Of a stretch of 64,000 nt of DNA, positions 34,684-44,760 are shown piece after piece. Made by a program: the position numbers and the translations under genes. How positions within the stretch are numbered: position 1 is the first letter of the stretch; the number at the start of each line of letters is the position of its first letter. The notes below the pieces were generated by a model. It ran no database searches, was not told the DNA's origin, and saw only the letters and a list, made by a program, of their open reading frames with translations. The stretch lies in NCBI RefSeq assembly GCF_019393635.1, contig NC_057866.1, positions 2,119,001 to 2,183,000 of the forward strand. The letters run 5' to 3'. The DNA comes from Dromiciops gliroides. Its lineage: Eukaryota; Chordata; Mammalia; Microbiotheria; Microbiotheriidae.

Positions 34684-36610
34684 TCTTTTTTTAATAGTAT
34701 TTTATTTTATTTTTGTCCAATGGCATGTAAAGATAGTCTTCAACTTCATTTTTGTAAGATTTTGAGTTCCAAGTTTTTCTCCCTCCCCGCTCCCAAAGCC
34801 AGCAAGCAATCTGACATAGGTTATACATTACAATCATGTTAAACATATTTCCACATGAAAAGGAAAAACCCTAAGAAAGAAACAACTATAAAACAACATG
34901 AGTGAAAACAGTCTGCTCCGATCTGCATTCAGAACCCACAGTTCTTTTTTCTGGGTGTGGAGAACGTTTTCCATCATGAGTCCTTTGGCATTGTCTTGGA
35001 CCATTGCACTGCTGAGAAGAGCCAAGTCTATCCCAGGTGATCATCACACAATATTTCTGTTCCTGTGTACAATGTTCTCCTGGTTCTGTTCACTTCACTC
35101 AGCATCAGTCCCCTTAAGTCTTTCCAGGTTTTTCTGAAATCTGCCTGCTCACCATTTCTTACAGTACAATAGTATTCCATTACATTCGTATACCACGCCT
35201 TGTTTAGCCATTCCCCAATTGATGGGCATCCCCTGAATTTCCAATTCTTTGTTACTACAAAAAGAACAGCTATAAATAATAAATATTTTGGAACATGTGG
35301 TTCCTTTTCCTTTTTTTATGATTTCTTTGGGATACAGAGCTAGAAGTGGTATTGCTGGGTCAAAGGGGATGCACAGTTTGATAGTCCTTTGGGCGTAGCT
35401 CCAAATTGCTCTCCAGAATGGTTGGATCAGTTCACAGCTCCACCAACAATGTTCTAATTTTCCCACATCTCCAACATTTATCATTTTCTTTTTCTGTCAT
35501 ATTAGCCGATTGGATATGTGAGAGGTGGTACTTCAGAGTTGTTTTAATTTGCATTTCTCAAATCAGTAGTGATTGAGAACTGTAGGGATTGAGATTTTCA
35601 TATGGCTGTAGATAGATTTAATTTCTTCATCTAAAAACTGCCTGTTCATATCCTTTGACCATTTCTCAATTGGAGAATGACATATTTATTTTTTAATGTA
35701 ATAAACATTTTTATTTATAGCTTTGGGTTTCAATTTTTATCCCTCCTTCCCTCCATTCCCTGCTCCCTGAGGTGACAAGCTATCAGATATATGTTATACA
35801 TGTATGATTATATAAAACATGACCATATTTTTCATTTTGTACAAGAAAACTTGATTAAAAGAAAAAAAATTAAAGAAAGTGAAAAATACCCTTCTTCAGT
35901 CTGTTCCATAAATATCAGTTCTTTCTCTGGAGGTGGATAGTACGTTTCATCAATAGTCCTTTGGGATTGGCTTGGATCATTGCATTGTTGAGATTAGTTG
36001 TAATTCACAGTTCTTCATTGAGCAATATTACTGTCACTGTGCATAAGGTTCTCTTGGTTCTGCTCACTTTACTATACATTGTTTCTCTTTTTTCCTTTTT
36101 TTTTTTTTTTTGGCAAGGCAATTGGGGTTAAGTGACTTGCCCAGGGTCACACAGCTAGTAAGTGTCAAGTGTCTGAGGCCAGATTTGAACTCAGGTCCTC
36201 CTGAATCCAGAGTCGGTGCTTTATCCACTGTGCCACCTAGCCACCCCCTTTCTATATATTTTAGAAATTAGGCCTTGATCAGAAACACTGGCTGTAAAAT
36301 ATGTTTCCCCGTTTTCTACTTTCCTTCTTATCTTGGTTGCATTGGTTTTGTTTGTGCAAAAACTTTTTTAATTGAATTTAATCAAAATCATTCATTTTGT
36401 TTTTCATAATGTTCTCTATCTCATCCTTGGTCACAAATTCTTCCCCTCTCCATAGATCTGATAAGCAAATTATTCCTTCCTCTTCTGATTTGCCAGTGGG
36501 AGCTCCCTCTGTTTAGATCTTGTCCTCATTTTGACTTGACTTTGGTGTACGGTGGAAGATGTTGGTCTATAACTACTTTTTGCCGTGCTTTCCTAGCAGT
36601 TTTTGAAGGA
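34684..36610 (-). mobile_element. LINE-1 3' half with a second L1 fragment and a SINE nested in it
   Basis: The outer L1 (34684-35690, resuming about 36248-36610) is antisense and includes an ORF2 end whose translation reads HCWWSCELIQPFW and DPAIPLLALYPKEI. A second L1 3' end lies at about 35690-36075 and a SINE at 36081-36247. Confidence 0.88.
36081..36247 (-). mobile_element. Short SINE in the L1 nest
   Basis: Poly-T, GGCAAGGCAATTGGGGTTAA, ending GTGCCACCTAGCCACC. Confidence 0.9.
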
Positions 36611-38186
36611 CAATCCTTTCTGTCTGAGGAGTCTGGGAGCCCCCCACCCAAAGAGCCTCAGTCTACTGTGGGTTGAGGAGGAGGGGTCCCTCTGCCCAGC
36701 CACAGTCCTACCTTCCTGTAGTAAGAGGAAGCTAATGCTCCCCATCTTGTGCCCAGGTTCCAGGGCTCATTGCTAAAAATCTGAAGCAAAGATGTTCAGA
36801 AATGTCCTCCCACATCCCTCCCCCATTTCCTCCTCAGGCACCTTCCCTTCTTCCCCTCTCTGGGCCTGGGAAGGGACCCCAGCACCCACACCCTGGTTCC
36901 TGGCAGAGCCTGCTCCTAAAGGTTCAGGACTTCCGGGCCTCAAGGTGGGGCTCCTCCAAGTCCTTCCCCACCCCCCCTCCCCTACAGTGCCAAGAAGAAT
37001 TTCCAGTCCAGCAGGAGGCCAGAGGATAGGCAGCCTTTGGCTATGCAGCCCCTCAGGTCAGCCCAGGGTGCCGAGAGGAAAGGACCCACGACTCCTCCCT
37101 GAGCCTTCGTCTGTCTGCCCAAGCGGCCACAGGTAAGTGGTCTTCCCCGGCTCCCCCCTTCCCTCCCCGCCCCCCCTCCTCCTGTTCCTAAAAGCACCTC
37201 AAGGCCTTCTTCAGCAGCACCAGTGATTCTGATTAGACTGCTCAGGCAGAAGAGAGAACGACATGAGGCTGAGTCTCTGTCAAGGGTGTTTGGTCCTGGG
37301 TTCTACTCTGGACTGACAGACCTGGGGAGATGGGAGGAGGAGGAGCTCCTGCCCACGAGGAGGCCCCAGTCTAGAGGTGGAGGGGACTGGGAGACAGGAT
37401 TCTCAGAACAGAGACTACTGCGTATGGCCATGAGCAGCAGGGCAGGAGCAGAGGGAGAGATCCTTGTGCAAGGTGAGGGGTGTACCAGGAGGGGAAACCT
37501 GAGGGGCAAAGATGTGGAGGGAGGATTGAGCCAAGGTTGGTTAGTTACTCAGTAGGTCCCAAGAGCTCAGTGTAAATGTTGAAGAGAAGTCAGGTTGTAG
37601 GAATGGGGAGTGGGGAATGGAAGAGTTTCTCATGGCTGTGAAAATCACCCCAAACTCATAGGGCCCAAATGGCCAGGGGCTCCGGGGCTCAGGCCGCAGG
37701 TGCCCACACTCTTCCAGATGCCCCTTAGCCCAGTGCTTTATCAAGGCACTGCAGGCTGCGCAGGTGAGCAGGTTTGCTGATGGGTGGGCCAAGGCTGCCC
37801 TCAGCAGTTCAGGAGCCACCTGCCCAGCAAATACTTACTTGGTGACTGCTCCCTGATAAGTGAGGAATGCATGGCCCATCCTGGGCCCTGTAGGAACTTA
37901 CAAGGAGATGGGCAAAGGAAGGACGAAGTTCCTACAAGCCGGGGCTCCTGGCTCCCACATCTGGGGACCCTTCTCTGCCCTTAGCCTGCTCTGAGAAGGC
38001 CCAGCAAGGCCAGGAGGGCTGTCTCCTGCCTCATGGTCTTGGAGGCAACTGCCTCCCATTCCCCCGCACCCATGAGCTGTGGTGAGCAGGCTGGGTGAGG
38101 CCCTGACTCACGCAAGAGGAACGCTCCCCAATGTCCCCTCAGCTCCAACAGAGCCTTCTTCCATGTCTGCTGCCCCCACTCCCTAC
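36611..38186. other. SYT8 5' flank, no gene seen
   Basis: A clean donor CCACAG|GTAAGTGG at 37132/37133 could end a SYT8 noncoding exon, but nothing else supports one. Confidence 0.35.
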
Positions 38187-39034
38187 TACCCCTCTACTCC
38201 CTACTACCCCCTCCTCCCTGCTGTCCCCCAACTTTCTGCTGCCCCCCACTTTCTGCTGCCCCACTTTCTGCCGTCCCCCACTCCCTGCTGCCCCCCACTC
38301 CCTACTACCCCCCTACTCCCTGCTGCCCCCCACTCCCTACTACCCCCCTACTCCCTGCTGCCCCCCACTCCCTACTACCCCTCTACTCCCTACTACCCCC
38401 CTACTCCCTGCTGTCCCCCCACTTTCTGCTGACCCCCACTTTCTGCTGACCCCTGCTCCCTGCTGCTCCCCTGCTCCCTGTTGCCCCCCACTCCCTGCTG
38501 CTCCCACTCCCTACTACCCCCTCCTCCCTGCTGTCCCCCCACTTTCTGCTTCCCCCCACTTTCTGCTGCCCCCACTCCCTGCTGCCCCCCACTTTCTGTG
38601 TCCCCCCATTTTCTGCTGCCCCCACTCCCTGCTGCCCCCCACTCCCTACTACCCCTCTACTCCCTACTACCCCCCTACTCCCTGCTGTCCCCCCACTTTC
38701 TGCTGCCCTCCACTTTCTGCTGCCCTCTGCTCCCTGCTACTCCCCTGCTCCCTGTTGCCCCCCACTCCCTGCTGCTCCCACTGTCTACTACCCCCTCACT
38801 CCCTACTACCCCCCATGCCTTGCTGTCCCCCACTTCCTGCTGCCCCCACTCCCTGCTGCCCCCCACTTCCTACTAACCCCCCACTCCCTACTACCCCCCA
38901 CGACTTGCTGTCCCCCACTCCCTGCTGTCCCCCACTTCCTGCTGCCCCCACTCCCTGCTGCCCCCCACTTCCTACTAACCCCTCACTCCCTGCTGCCCTC
39001 CACTCCCTGCTGCTCCCCTGCTCCCTGCTGCCCA
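38187..39034 (+). repeat. C-rich minisatellite, CCCCACTCCCTGCTGC-type unit
   Basis: About 850 bp of units such as CCCACTCCCTGCTGCCC, CCCTACTCCCTACTACC and CCCACTTTCTGCTG lie about 1 kb upstream of SYT8. They yield a spurious open frame. Confidence 0.95.
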
Positions 39035-39684
39035 TGGCCCCCTGACCAGACCTCCTGACTTCAGGGGGTCCCAGCTGGCCTGTGGGGAAGGGTCTGGGCA
39101 CAAGCCTGCCCTTGGTCATGAGCACAGGCCAGAAGGGATGGGAGTAGGAAGCACAGCACCCCTGACCTGGGTCACTCTGGTCTTGTTCATCAAGTCCCCT
39201 CTCCTCATCCCTGTTTTCTTGCTCAGCTTGAACCCCATGATAAGGTTGCAGGGACCTGGCGTGTGCCCAGCACTGTCCTAGACATTGGGTATGCTGAGGG
39301 CCCTTCCAAGTCTCCAAGTCCATGAGTCTGGTGGGAATGAAGCTCAGAGGGGGGAATAGGGCAGCCATGTTTGGCTGCCCTCAGAAAGCCTGCACTCTAG
39401 TCAATGACACACAATGTGAGTGAATAGCAAAGACACAGTCATGTGGGGAAGAGAATTGCAAAGGACTGTAGGGAGAGGTACCTGAGCTGAGCCTGGAAGG
39501 GGGCTGGGGATTCCACAGATTAGAGGGAAGGAAGGCAAGAATTCTATCCGGGGCACAGCCTGTGCAAAGGTGTGGAGGTAGGAAATGCTGTGTCCTGTCT
39601 GCAGAGTCTGTTCTTCCATCTGCCTTGTTACCACAAGCCTCAGCTCTCCGGGAAGCCTTTCTGCACACTTCCTGTATGTTCAGG

Positions 39685-39694
39685 TATATTTAAG
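39685..39694 (+). promoter_or_regulatory. TATA-like box upstream of SYT8
   Basis: TATATTTAAG lies about 390 bp 5' of the SYT8 ATG. The ATG exon opens with a splice acceptor, so a 5' exon could start near 39715. I could not fix its donor. Confidence 0.3.
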
Positions 39695-40078
39695 GGGGGA
39701 GGAGTAACCCCACCCTCCATAGTGTGCACCCCCCCTCCTGCCCGTTATGCTGCCTTCCTCCCCATTTCTCTGCCCACAGGGGCAGGCTATCTCCTCTGAC
39801 CAGCGACTGTGGTCCCGGCCAGCAAGGACAGCTTTGTTTTGGCCTTCAGAGCCTTCACTGGTGACACAAAAGCAGTCCATGGCTTCACTTCTGAATCTGG
39901 TCGACACTTCCCTCCTGGAGGTGTCCTGAGCTCTTAATCCATCAGGGCCCCCTGCCTCGGCCCCTAGGATGCCCTCAGTGTAGTGGGCAGCCCCTGCTGA
40001 TGGCTATGGTAGCTGGGTTTGTCCACAGGCCACTGCCCAGGCTGACGGAGCCACGTTTCCTCTAGGTTCCCCAGAAAC

Positions 40079-40187
40079 ATGAGCAGGCCGGGCCTCTCTT
40101 CTGCCTACTCCCCCACTCCGTCCCCCTCCCCGGTTCAGACCCAAGGGGCACCAGGATTCATCCGGGACATCTGGGACAAGATTCCCT
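40079..40187 (+). CDS. SYT8: SYT8 coding exon 1 (res. 1-36)
   Basis: The ATG lies 12 bp after a good acceptor (TTTCCTCTAG|GTTCCCC), so at least one 5' noncoding exon must lie upstream. It encodes a Ser/Pro-rich leader ending [10 protein letters not shown]; the donor T|GTGAGT splits a Leu codon. Confidence 0.9.
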
Positions 40188-43100
40188 GTGAGTTCTTGGG
40201 CTGGGCTGGGAGAGGAGGCCTTTTAGAAGGTTCCCCTAGAAGCTATTTGTGAGCAGTGGGAGCTTGCCCAAGTCCCTACCACGTTCTCAACCTAAGTTTC
40301 CCCATCTCTAAGATAAGTGATTTGGGGCAGCTAGGTGGCACAGTGGATAGAGCACCAGCCCTGGAGTCAGGAGGACCTGAGTTCAGATCCAGCCTCAGAC
40401 ACTTGACACTTACTAGCTGTGTGACCCTGGGCAAGTCACTTAACCCTGATTGCTTTGTGAAAAACCAAAAACCAAAATCAAAAACAAACAAATAAAGAGT
40501 GCTTTGGGCCAGATAGCTCTGGAGAACCTAGGGTCCCCCAAGTGTGGAGGTGGGGAGCTGGCTTGGGGTACGGGGCCCAGAGCCAGCCGGCCCCCACTCT
40601 CTGACACCTACCCCACAGTACCTCGGTGGGTGCTCATCACCATCCTTGTGGGAGCTGTCTTCCTGCTGGCCTCCTGCCTGGTCTGCATTGTCTGCTGTTG
40701 GTGCCGCCGCCGGCGGAGGAAGAAGGGGGCAAAGAAGGAGACTGTAGGCCTGGGTGGGGCCCCAAATGCTACCAATACCCACCTGGTGAGTGCCCGCAGG
40801 GAGTAGAAGCCAGCCAGCCCAGCTGTGGGCCTGGTGCCCAGGTGCCCTTTGGTCAGGGGCCCGCTCCTGGAATGGAGGCTCCCAGTAGGGGGCAGTGTCC
40901 TCACACATATGACAAAGGAGGGCTGAGGGCAGCTAGATTGGGGGCTCTGAGGAGGGGGAGACTGTTGTGAGCTACGATGGGTCACCATTTTATAGAGGAG
41001 GAAACCGAGGCCAGAGAGTAGGAGGCACCTAGGGTAGAGTCCCTCCCAAGCCGGGCCTGGGTCACAGGATGCAAATCCGAACCCACTTCAGCAGGGCCTT
41101 GGAGGGGAGGGAGTGTTCACACAGGAAGAGAGGGGCCGGCCACAAGGACAGAAGTGTGGGGGGTGGGTCTCGAGAAGCTGCTGGCACTTGAGGGAAGACT
41201 CAGGGAGACCCTGGGCTATCTCTAACATTCTGTGGCCTCATTGGCTACACGGGATCAGTGGAGGGCAGAGGCGGAGGGAGCCAAGAGCTCTCCCAGCATG
41301 GAAGGGGTGGCCTCCCCCTCCCCGGAGGTCTCCAGGCCCAGGGGATTGTGGGACCTCACGGTGTGTGTGGCACAGGAAGGATTCTTGCTGAGGAGAGTCT
41401 AGTCTGGGCTGGGAGGGGAGGGGAGGGGGAGGCGGAGCTTTGATGGCCAGGCTCACAAAATCTCAGGCCCCAGAGGCCGCCCTGTAGAACCCAGCCCAGA
41501 ACCAGAACAAGGGAGCCGGGGCACAGATGGCGACGATCCCAATGAACGCTTGTCTGGACCGAACGTCTCGGTCTGTTCTCTCCTGCGCCTCCCGGGCTCC
41601 TGGGGAGAATGTTCTTCCCTGACATACCCAAAGAGTTGAGGTCTGATCCTAAAGATACTGGGAGGGATCTGGTCCTAGAGGGACCAGTCAGGAAGACCTG
41701 AGTTCTAATCCCGCCTCGGACACTAGCTGTGTGACCCTGGATAAGCCACCTGCCTTCTCTTAGCCTGTCTTCTCCTCTGTAAAGCGTGGATCATGATGGC
41801 ACCTCCCTCCCTCCCAGAGTTGTTGTGAGTGAGGATCGAGTAAGACCCCCTAGTGAAGTGTGCTGGGAACCTGCACAGGCTCTAAGAAATGACTGGGAGG
41901 AGGGGGGAGGAAGGCAGAGCAGGTTTTTGAAGAGGGGAATGGCTTGTGCAGAAGACCATCAGGCCCAGCCCCTCTGCTGGCAGCATTCCAGCCTCCCCCC
42001 AAATGCCCCCTGCCCCCTCAGCCCCACAGAGGCCCCAGAGCAGCCTCTCTGCCCTGTGCCAGCCCAGTCCCGGACTCCCTGGAGGACCCAAGTGGAAGTA
42101 GGGGGCAGGGTCTGTCCTGGTGGCTTCTTCCCACACAGGTGCAGCCCGACGTGGAGGACGTGGAGCTGGGGCTGGAGGACCCCAACAGAGGACGGGTGCA
42201 GGTCTCCCTAGAATACAGCTTCCGGGCCCAGGAGGTGGGCAGCTGAAGGGAGAACCCGAGATGATTCTCCCCATTGAAGAAAGGGGCAAGCTAAGGCCCG
42301 GAGAAGGCCAGTGACTTTGCCCAGGCCACCCATCGAGGCTGGGCTGGGGGATAATAGAGTGGGACGGGGACACCTGGTGGGGGCCACAGAAGGGGCTGGG
42401 CAGAGGCTGGAGGCTGCCCTCCCCCTGAGTCTGAGGGCCCTCCCCATGCCCCCAGCTGAGGGTTGGCCTGAAACAGGCCGCTGATCTGAAGGCCCTGCGA
42501 GCCAGTGGCACGGCTGACGCCTACGCCAGGATCTACCTGACCTCAGACCCCCGGAAGATTCATGAGACCAAGGTGCACCGGCAGACTCTTAGTCCCATCT
42601 TCAATGAAAGCTGCATCTTCCAGGTGGAGCTTGATGGGGGAAGAAGGGGGGGGGCCAGGCTGGGCTGGGGTACCTGGGAGGAGAAGGGGGGACCAGGCTG
42701 GGCTGGGGTGCCTGGGGGGAGAAGGGGGGACCAGGCTGAGCTGGGGTGCCTGGAGGAAGAAGGGGGGGCCAGGCTGGGTTGGGGTGCCTGGGGGGAGGGG
42801 GGCTAGGTCAGGGGGGCTAATTTCAGGGCTCTCCTCCCTCCTCCCTGCCAGGTCTCCCAGGCAGAGCTGCCAGAGGCCACGCTGGTGATCCAGGTCCTGG
42901 ACTTCAGCCGCTTCTCCCAGCATGCTCCCATTGGGGAGGTCCTTGTTCCCCTGGACATGACTGACCTTCACCATGTCCTGGAGCAGTGGCATGAGCTGGG
43001 GCCACCAGGCCGGGCCAAGGTGAGGCATCGGGTCACGTGCCTGAGGCACCTTTCATCCTCCTAAGGATGGATGGAAAGAACACTTGGGAAAAGGCCAGAG

Positions 43101-44633
43101 CTGGGGAGGGGAGGCACTGGTGGTCTTCTCACCCCACCCCTCCCTGTACCAGTACTGGGAAGGAACATCTCCAAGGCCTCTAGGACCTGGGCAAGCTCAT
43201 GAGAGCTGAGGGCCTGCTCCAAGGTCCTTGGGAAGGGGCTGGCCCTGGAGGCCAGAAAGGAAGTCCCGCCGCTGTCTCTTAGGGGCGTCCTCTGGGTGAG
43301 AGTCCGTACTGGGTATGGGGTGTCCAGTGTGGTCCTCAGGGAACTAGAGAGGTTTTAGGGAGCAGGTGTGACCAAGCTCAGCCTCGAAGGAAGAGGAGCC
43401 TTTGGTAAGGTCCAGGAGATGAGGGGGTGTATTCTGCCTGAGGGACCGTGCGCTGCAGGTGGGTGGGGGGAGAGCTCTGGGAAGAAGCGGACACTAAGGT
43501 GGGAGAAGTGGGCGATGGGCATCCACAAAGGGGGGACGCTGGAAGAGGAGAGGAGAGGCCCGTCAGGTGGGGGAGAGCCGGAAGCAGAGACCCAGAGAGG
43601 GGTCACCAGCTCAGAAGCAAGAGGCCCGAGAAGAGGCCACGGGACTGGAGCGCCTGGTCACCCTGGACAGAGCATGGAGGAGGGCATGGAGTGGATTGTG
43701 GGGGCTTTTGGTGGGAGTGGGAGGGGAAGCAGTGGAGACAGGCAGCGGGTGTAGACATCTCTTTCTCAGAGTCTGGTAGTAAAAGAGGGGAATGGCGTGG
43801 GGTCAGTGAGCATCTTGTACTCCATCACAGAGAAGCCGAGTGGAGACAAGGAAAACAGACAGGCTGCTTCCACCCATTTCACAGAATGAGAAAATGGAGG
43901 TGGGGAGAGCCTAGATTGTATACAGCAAGGGCTGGGGGGCCCAGCGACACCAGCTCTGTTTTCTGTGCCCCACGCAGCAGGAGCAGACGGGGGAGCTGTG
44001 CTTCTCTCTCCGCTATGTCCCCAGCACAGGGAAGCTGACCGTAGTGGTTCTTGAGGCTCGAGGCCTGCGGCAGGGGCTGTCAGGTGGGTGGTCCCGGTCG
44101 GGTCTGGGGGGAGGGCTCCAGGGACCACCCTGTGCCTCCGCACAGGAATCGGCGCCTTCTCCCCTCTCCAGAGTCCTATGTGAAGGTTCAGCTTCTCCTG
44201 AACCGGAAAAAATGGAAGAAGAAGACAGCGATGAGTGTGAAGAGCAGCACGGCCAGCCCCTACTTTAACACAGCCTTCGTCTTTTCCGTGCCTTTTGGTC
44301 AGATCCAGGTGGGCTTCCCAGCAGAGGCGTGGGGTGCACGGGGCCTCCAAGGAAGGGCTAATGCTGTGTTCTTGTCTCCTTCCTCCCCCTCCTGCCTAGA
44401 ATGTGGACCTGCTGGTGTCCGTCTGGGGCCACAGCCGCGGATCCAGGGCAGAGCCCCTGGGCAAGCTACTCTTGGGCTGCCGAGCCACCGGCCACCAGCT
44501 GCACCACTGGTCAGACATGCTGGCTCATGCCCGGCGGCCCATAGCCCAGTGGCACAGACTGCAGCCTCCCGAGGAGGTGGACAAGGCACTCTGGCTAAAG
44601 AGGGGCCTGCGGCTCCCTCTGCCCCGCCCCTAG
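40079..44633 (+). CDS. SYT8: Synaptotagmin 8, eight coding exons, 393 aa
   Basis: SYT8 is a single-pass membrane trafficking protein with two cytoplasmic C2 domains. Coding exons are 40079-40187, 40619-40785, 42139-42234, 42456-42623, 42852-43019, 43981-44083, 44172-44308 and 44400-44633; every junction is GT-AG and in phase. A short Pro/Ser-rich N-terminus (1-37) is followed by one membrane segment (about 41-63), a Cys/Arg-rich border ([11 protein letters not shown]), C2A (about 110-236) and C2B (about 240-385). The C-terminus [10 protein letters not shown] matches human SYT8 (401 aa). C2A keeps only some aspartates of the calcium pocket: the site equivalent to syt1 D172 is Arg, D232 is Ser and D238 is Ala, so weak or no calcium binding is inferred. 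An AATAAA lies about 100 bp after the stop. TNNI2 follows in tandem, as on human 11p15.5. Confidence 0.96.
40324..40497 (+). mobile_element. Short SINE in SYT8 intron 1
   Basis: GGGGCAGCTAGGTGGCACAG to an AAACCAAAAACC-type tail. AGTGATTT/AGTGCTTT flank it. Confidence 0.92.
40619..40785 (+). CDS. SYT8: SYT8 exon 2, transmembrane segment (res. 37-92)
   Basis: The hydrophobic run [20 protein letters not shown] is followed by [11 protein letters not shown], a membrane anchor with a cytoplasmic basic, Cys-rich stop-transfer typical of synaptotagmins. The acceptor is CCCACAG|TACCTC and the donor CTG|GTGAGT. Confidence 0.95.
40882..40896 (+). promoter_or_regulatory. CTCF-like motif in SYT8 intron 2
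   Basis: CCAGTAGGGGGCAGT matches the CTCF core closely, about 100 bp after SYT8 exon 2. Confidence 0.5.
41685..41880 (+). mobile_element. MIR-family SINE in SYT8 intron 2
   Basis: TCAGGAAGACCTGAGTTCTA, TAGCTGTGTGACCCTGGATA and GAGTTGTTGTGAGTGAGGAT. Confidence 0.75.
42139..42234 (+). CDS. SYT8: SYT8 exon 3, start of C2A (res. 93-124)
   Basis: It has 32 codons in phase 0 at both ends. The acidic linker [10 protein letters not shown] leads to [11 protein letters not shown], the first C2A beta strand. Confidence 0.93.
42456..42623 (+). CDS. SYT8: SYT8 exon 4, C2A loop 1 and strands (res. 125-180)
   Basis: It has 56 codons. [13 protein letters not shown] is the hallmark C2A motif. Loop 1 reads [11 protein letters not shown] where syt1 has ALDMGGTSDPY, so one calcium ligand is gone. 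Confidence 0.95.
42633..42805 (+). repeat. G-rich minisatellite in SYT8 intron 4
   Basis: About four units of roughly 45 bp with the core CCAGGCTGGGCTGGGGTGCC and GGGGAGAAGGGGG. Confidence 0.9.
42852..43019 (+). CDS. SYT8: SYT8 exon 5, end of C2A (res. 181-236)
   Basis: It has 56 codons. Loop 3 reads [11 protein letters not shown] where syt1 has VYDFDRFSKHD, losing two more calcium ligands. The donor is AAG|GTGAGG. Confidence 0.95.
43981..44083 (+). CDS. SYT8: SYT8 exon 6, start of C2B, tandem NAGNAG acceptor (res. 237-270)
   Basis: It encodes [14 protein letters not shown], the canonical C2B opening. The acceptor reads CACGCAGCAG|GAG: use of the first AG (exon start 43978) would add one Gln. 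The donor TCAG|GTGGGT leaves phase 1. Confidence 0.92.
44172..44308 (+). CDS. SYT8: SYT8 exon 7, C2B (res. 271-316)
   Basis: [19 protein letters not shown] is the C2B polybasic strand, as in human SYT8 (PYVKVQLMLNQRKWKKRKTA). The acceptor is CTCCAG|AGTCC and the donor CAG|GTGGGC. Confidence 0.95.
44400..44633 (+). CDS. SYT8: SYT8 exon 8 (res. 317-393, stop)
   Basis: It begins [10 protein letters not shown] and includes [17 protein letters not shown], matching the human C2B tail. It ends LRLPLPRP-stop. Confidence 0.96.
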   Translation, partial: NVDLLVSVWGHSRGSRAEPLGKLLLGCRATGHQLHHWSDMLAHARRPIAQWHRLQPPEEVDKALWLKRGLRLPLPRP

Positions 44634-44760
44634 CAGGTCCCCTGGGCAGCTTTGGGGGCCTCAGTCTTCCCAGATGGGAAATGGGTGGAACGGCTTGTTC
44701 CTTACACCACCTATCACCATGGAGGCACGCCCACAATAAACAGGAGACAAGCAGGCAGCA
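44634..44760 (+). other. SYT8: SYT8 3' UTR with polyadenylation signal
   Basis: AATAAA at 44735-44740 follows the stop by about 100 bp; cleavage is expected near 44755-44765. Confidence 0.8.

Noticed and set aside
36900-37132. SYT8 noncoding first exon ending at CCACAG|GTAAGTGG
   Set aside because: A good donor alone is not enough; no promoter or acceptor evidence connects it.
38131-39045. 304-codon frame of Pro, Leu, Thr and Cys repeats
   Set aside because: It is a reading of the C-rich minisatellite; the other frames are equally open and repetitive.
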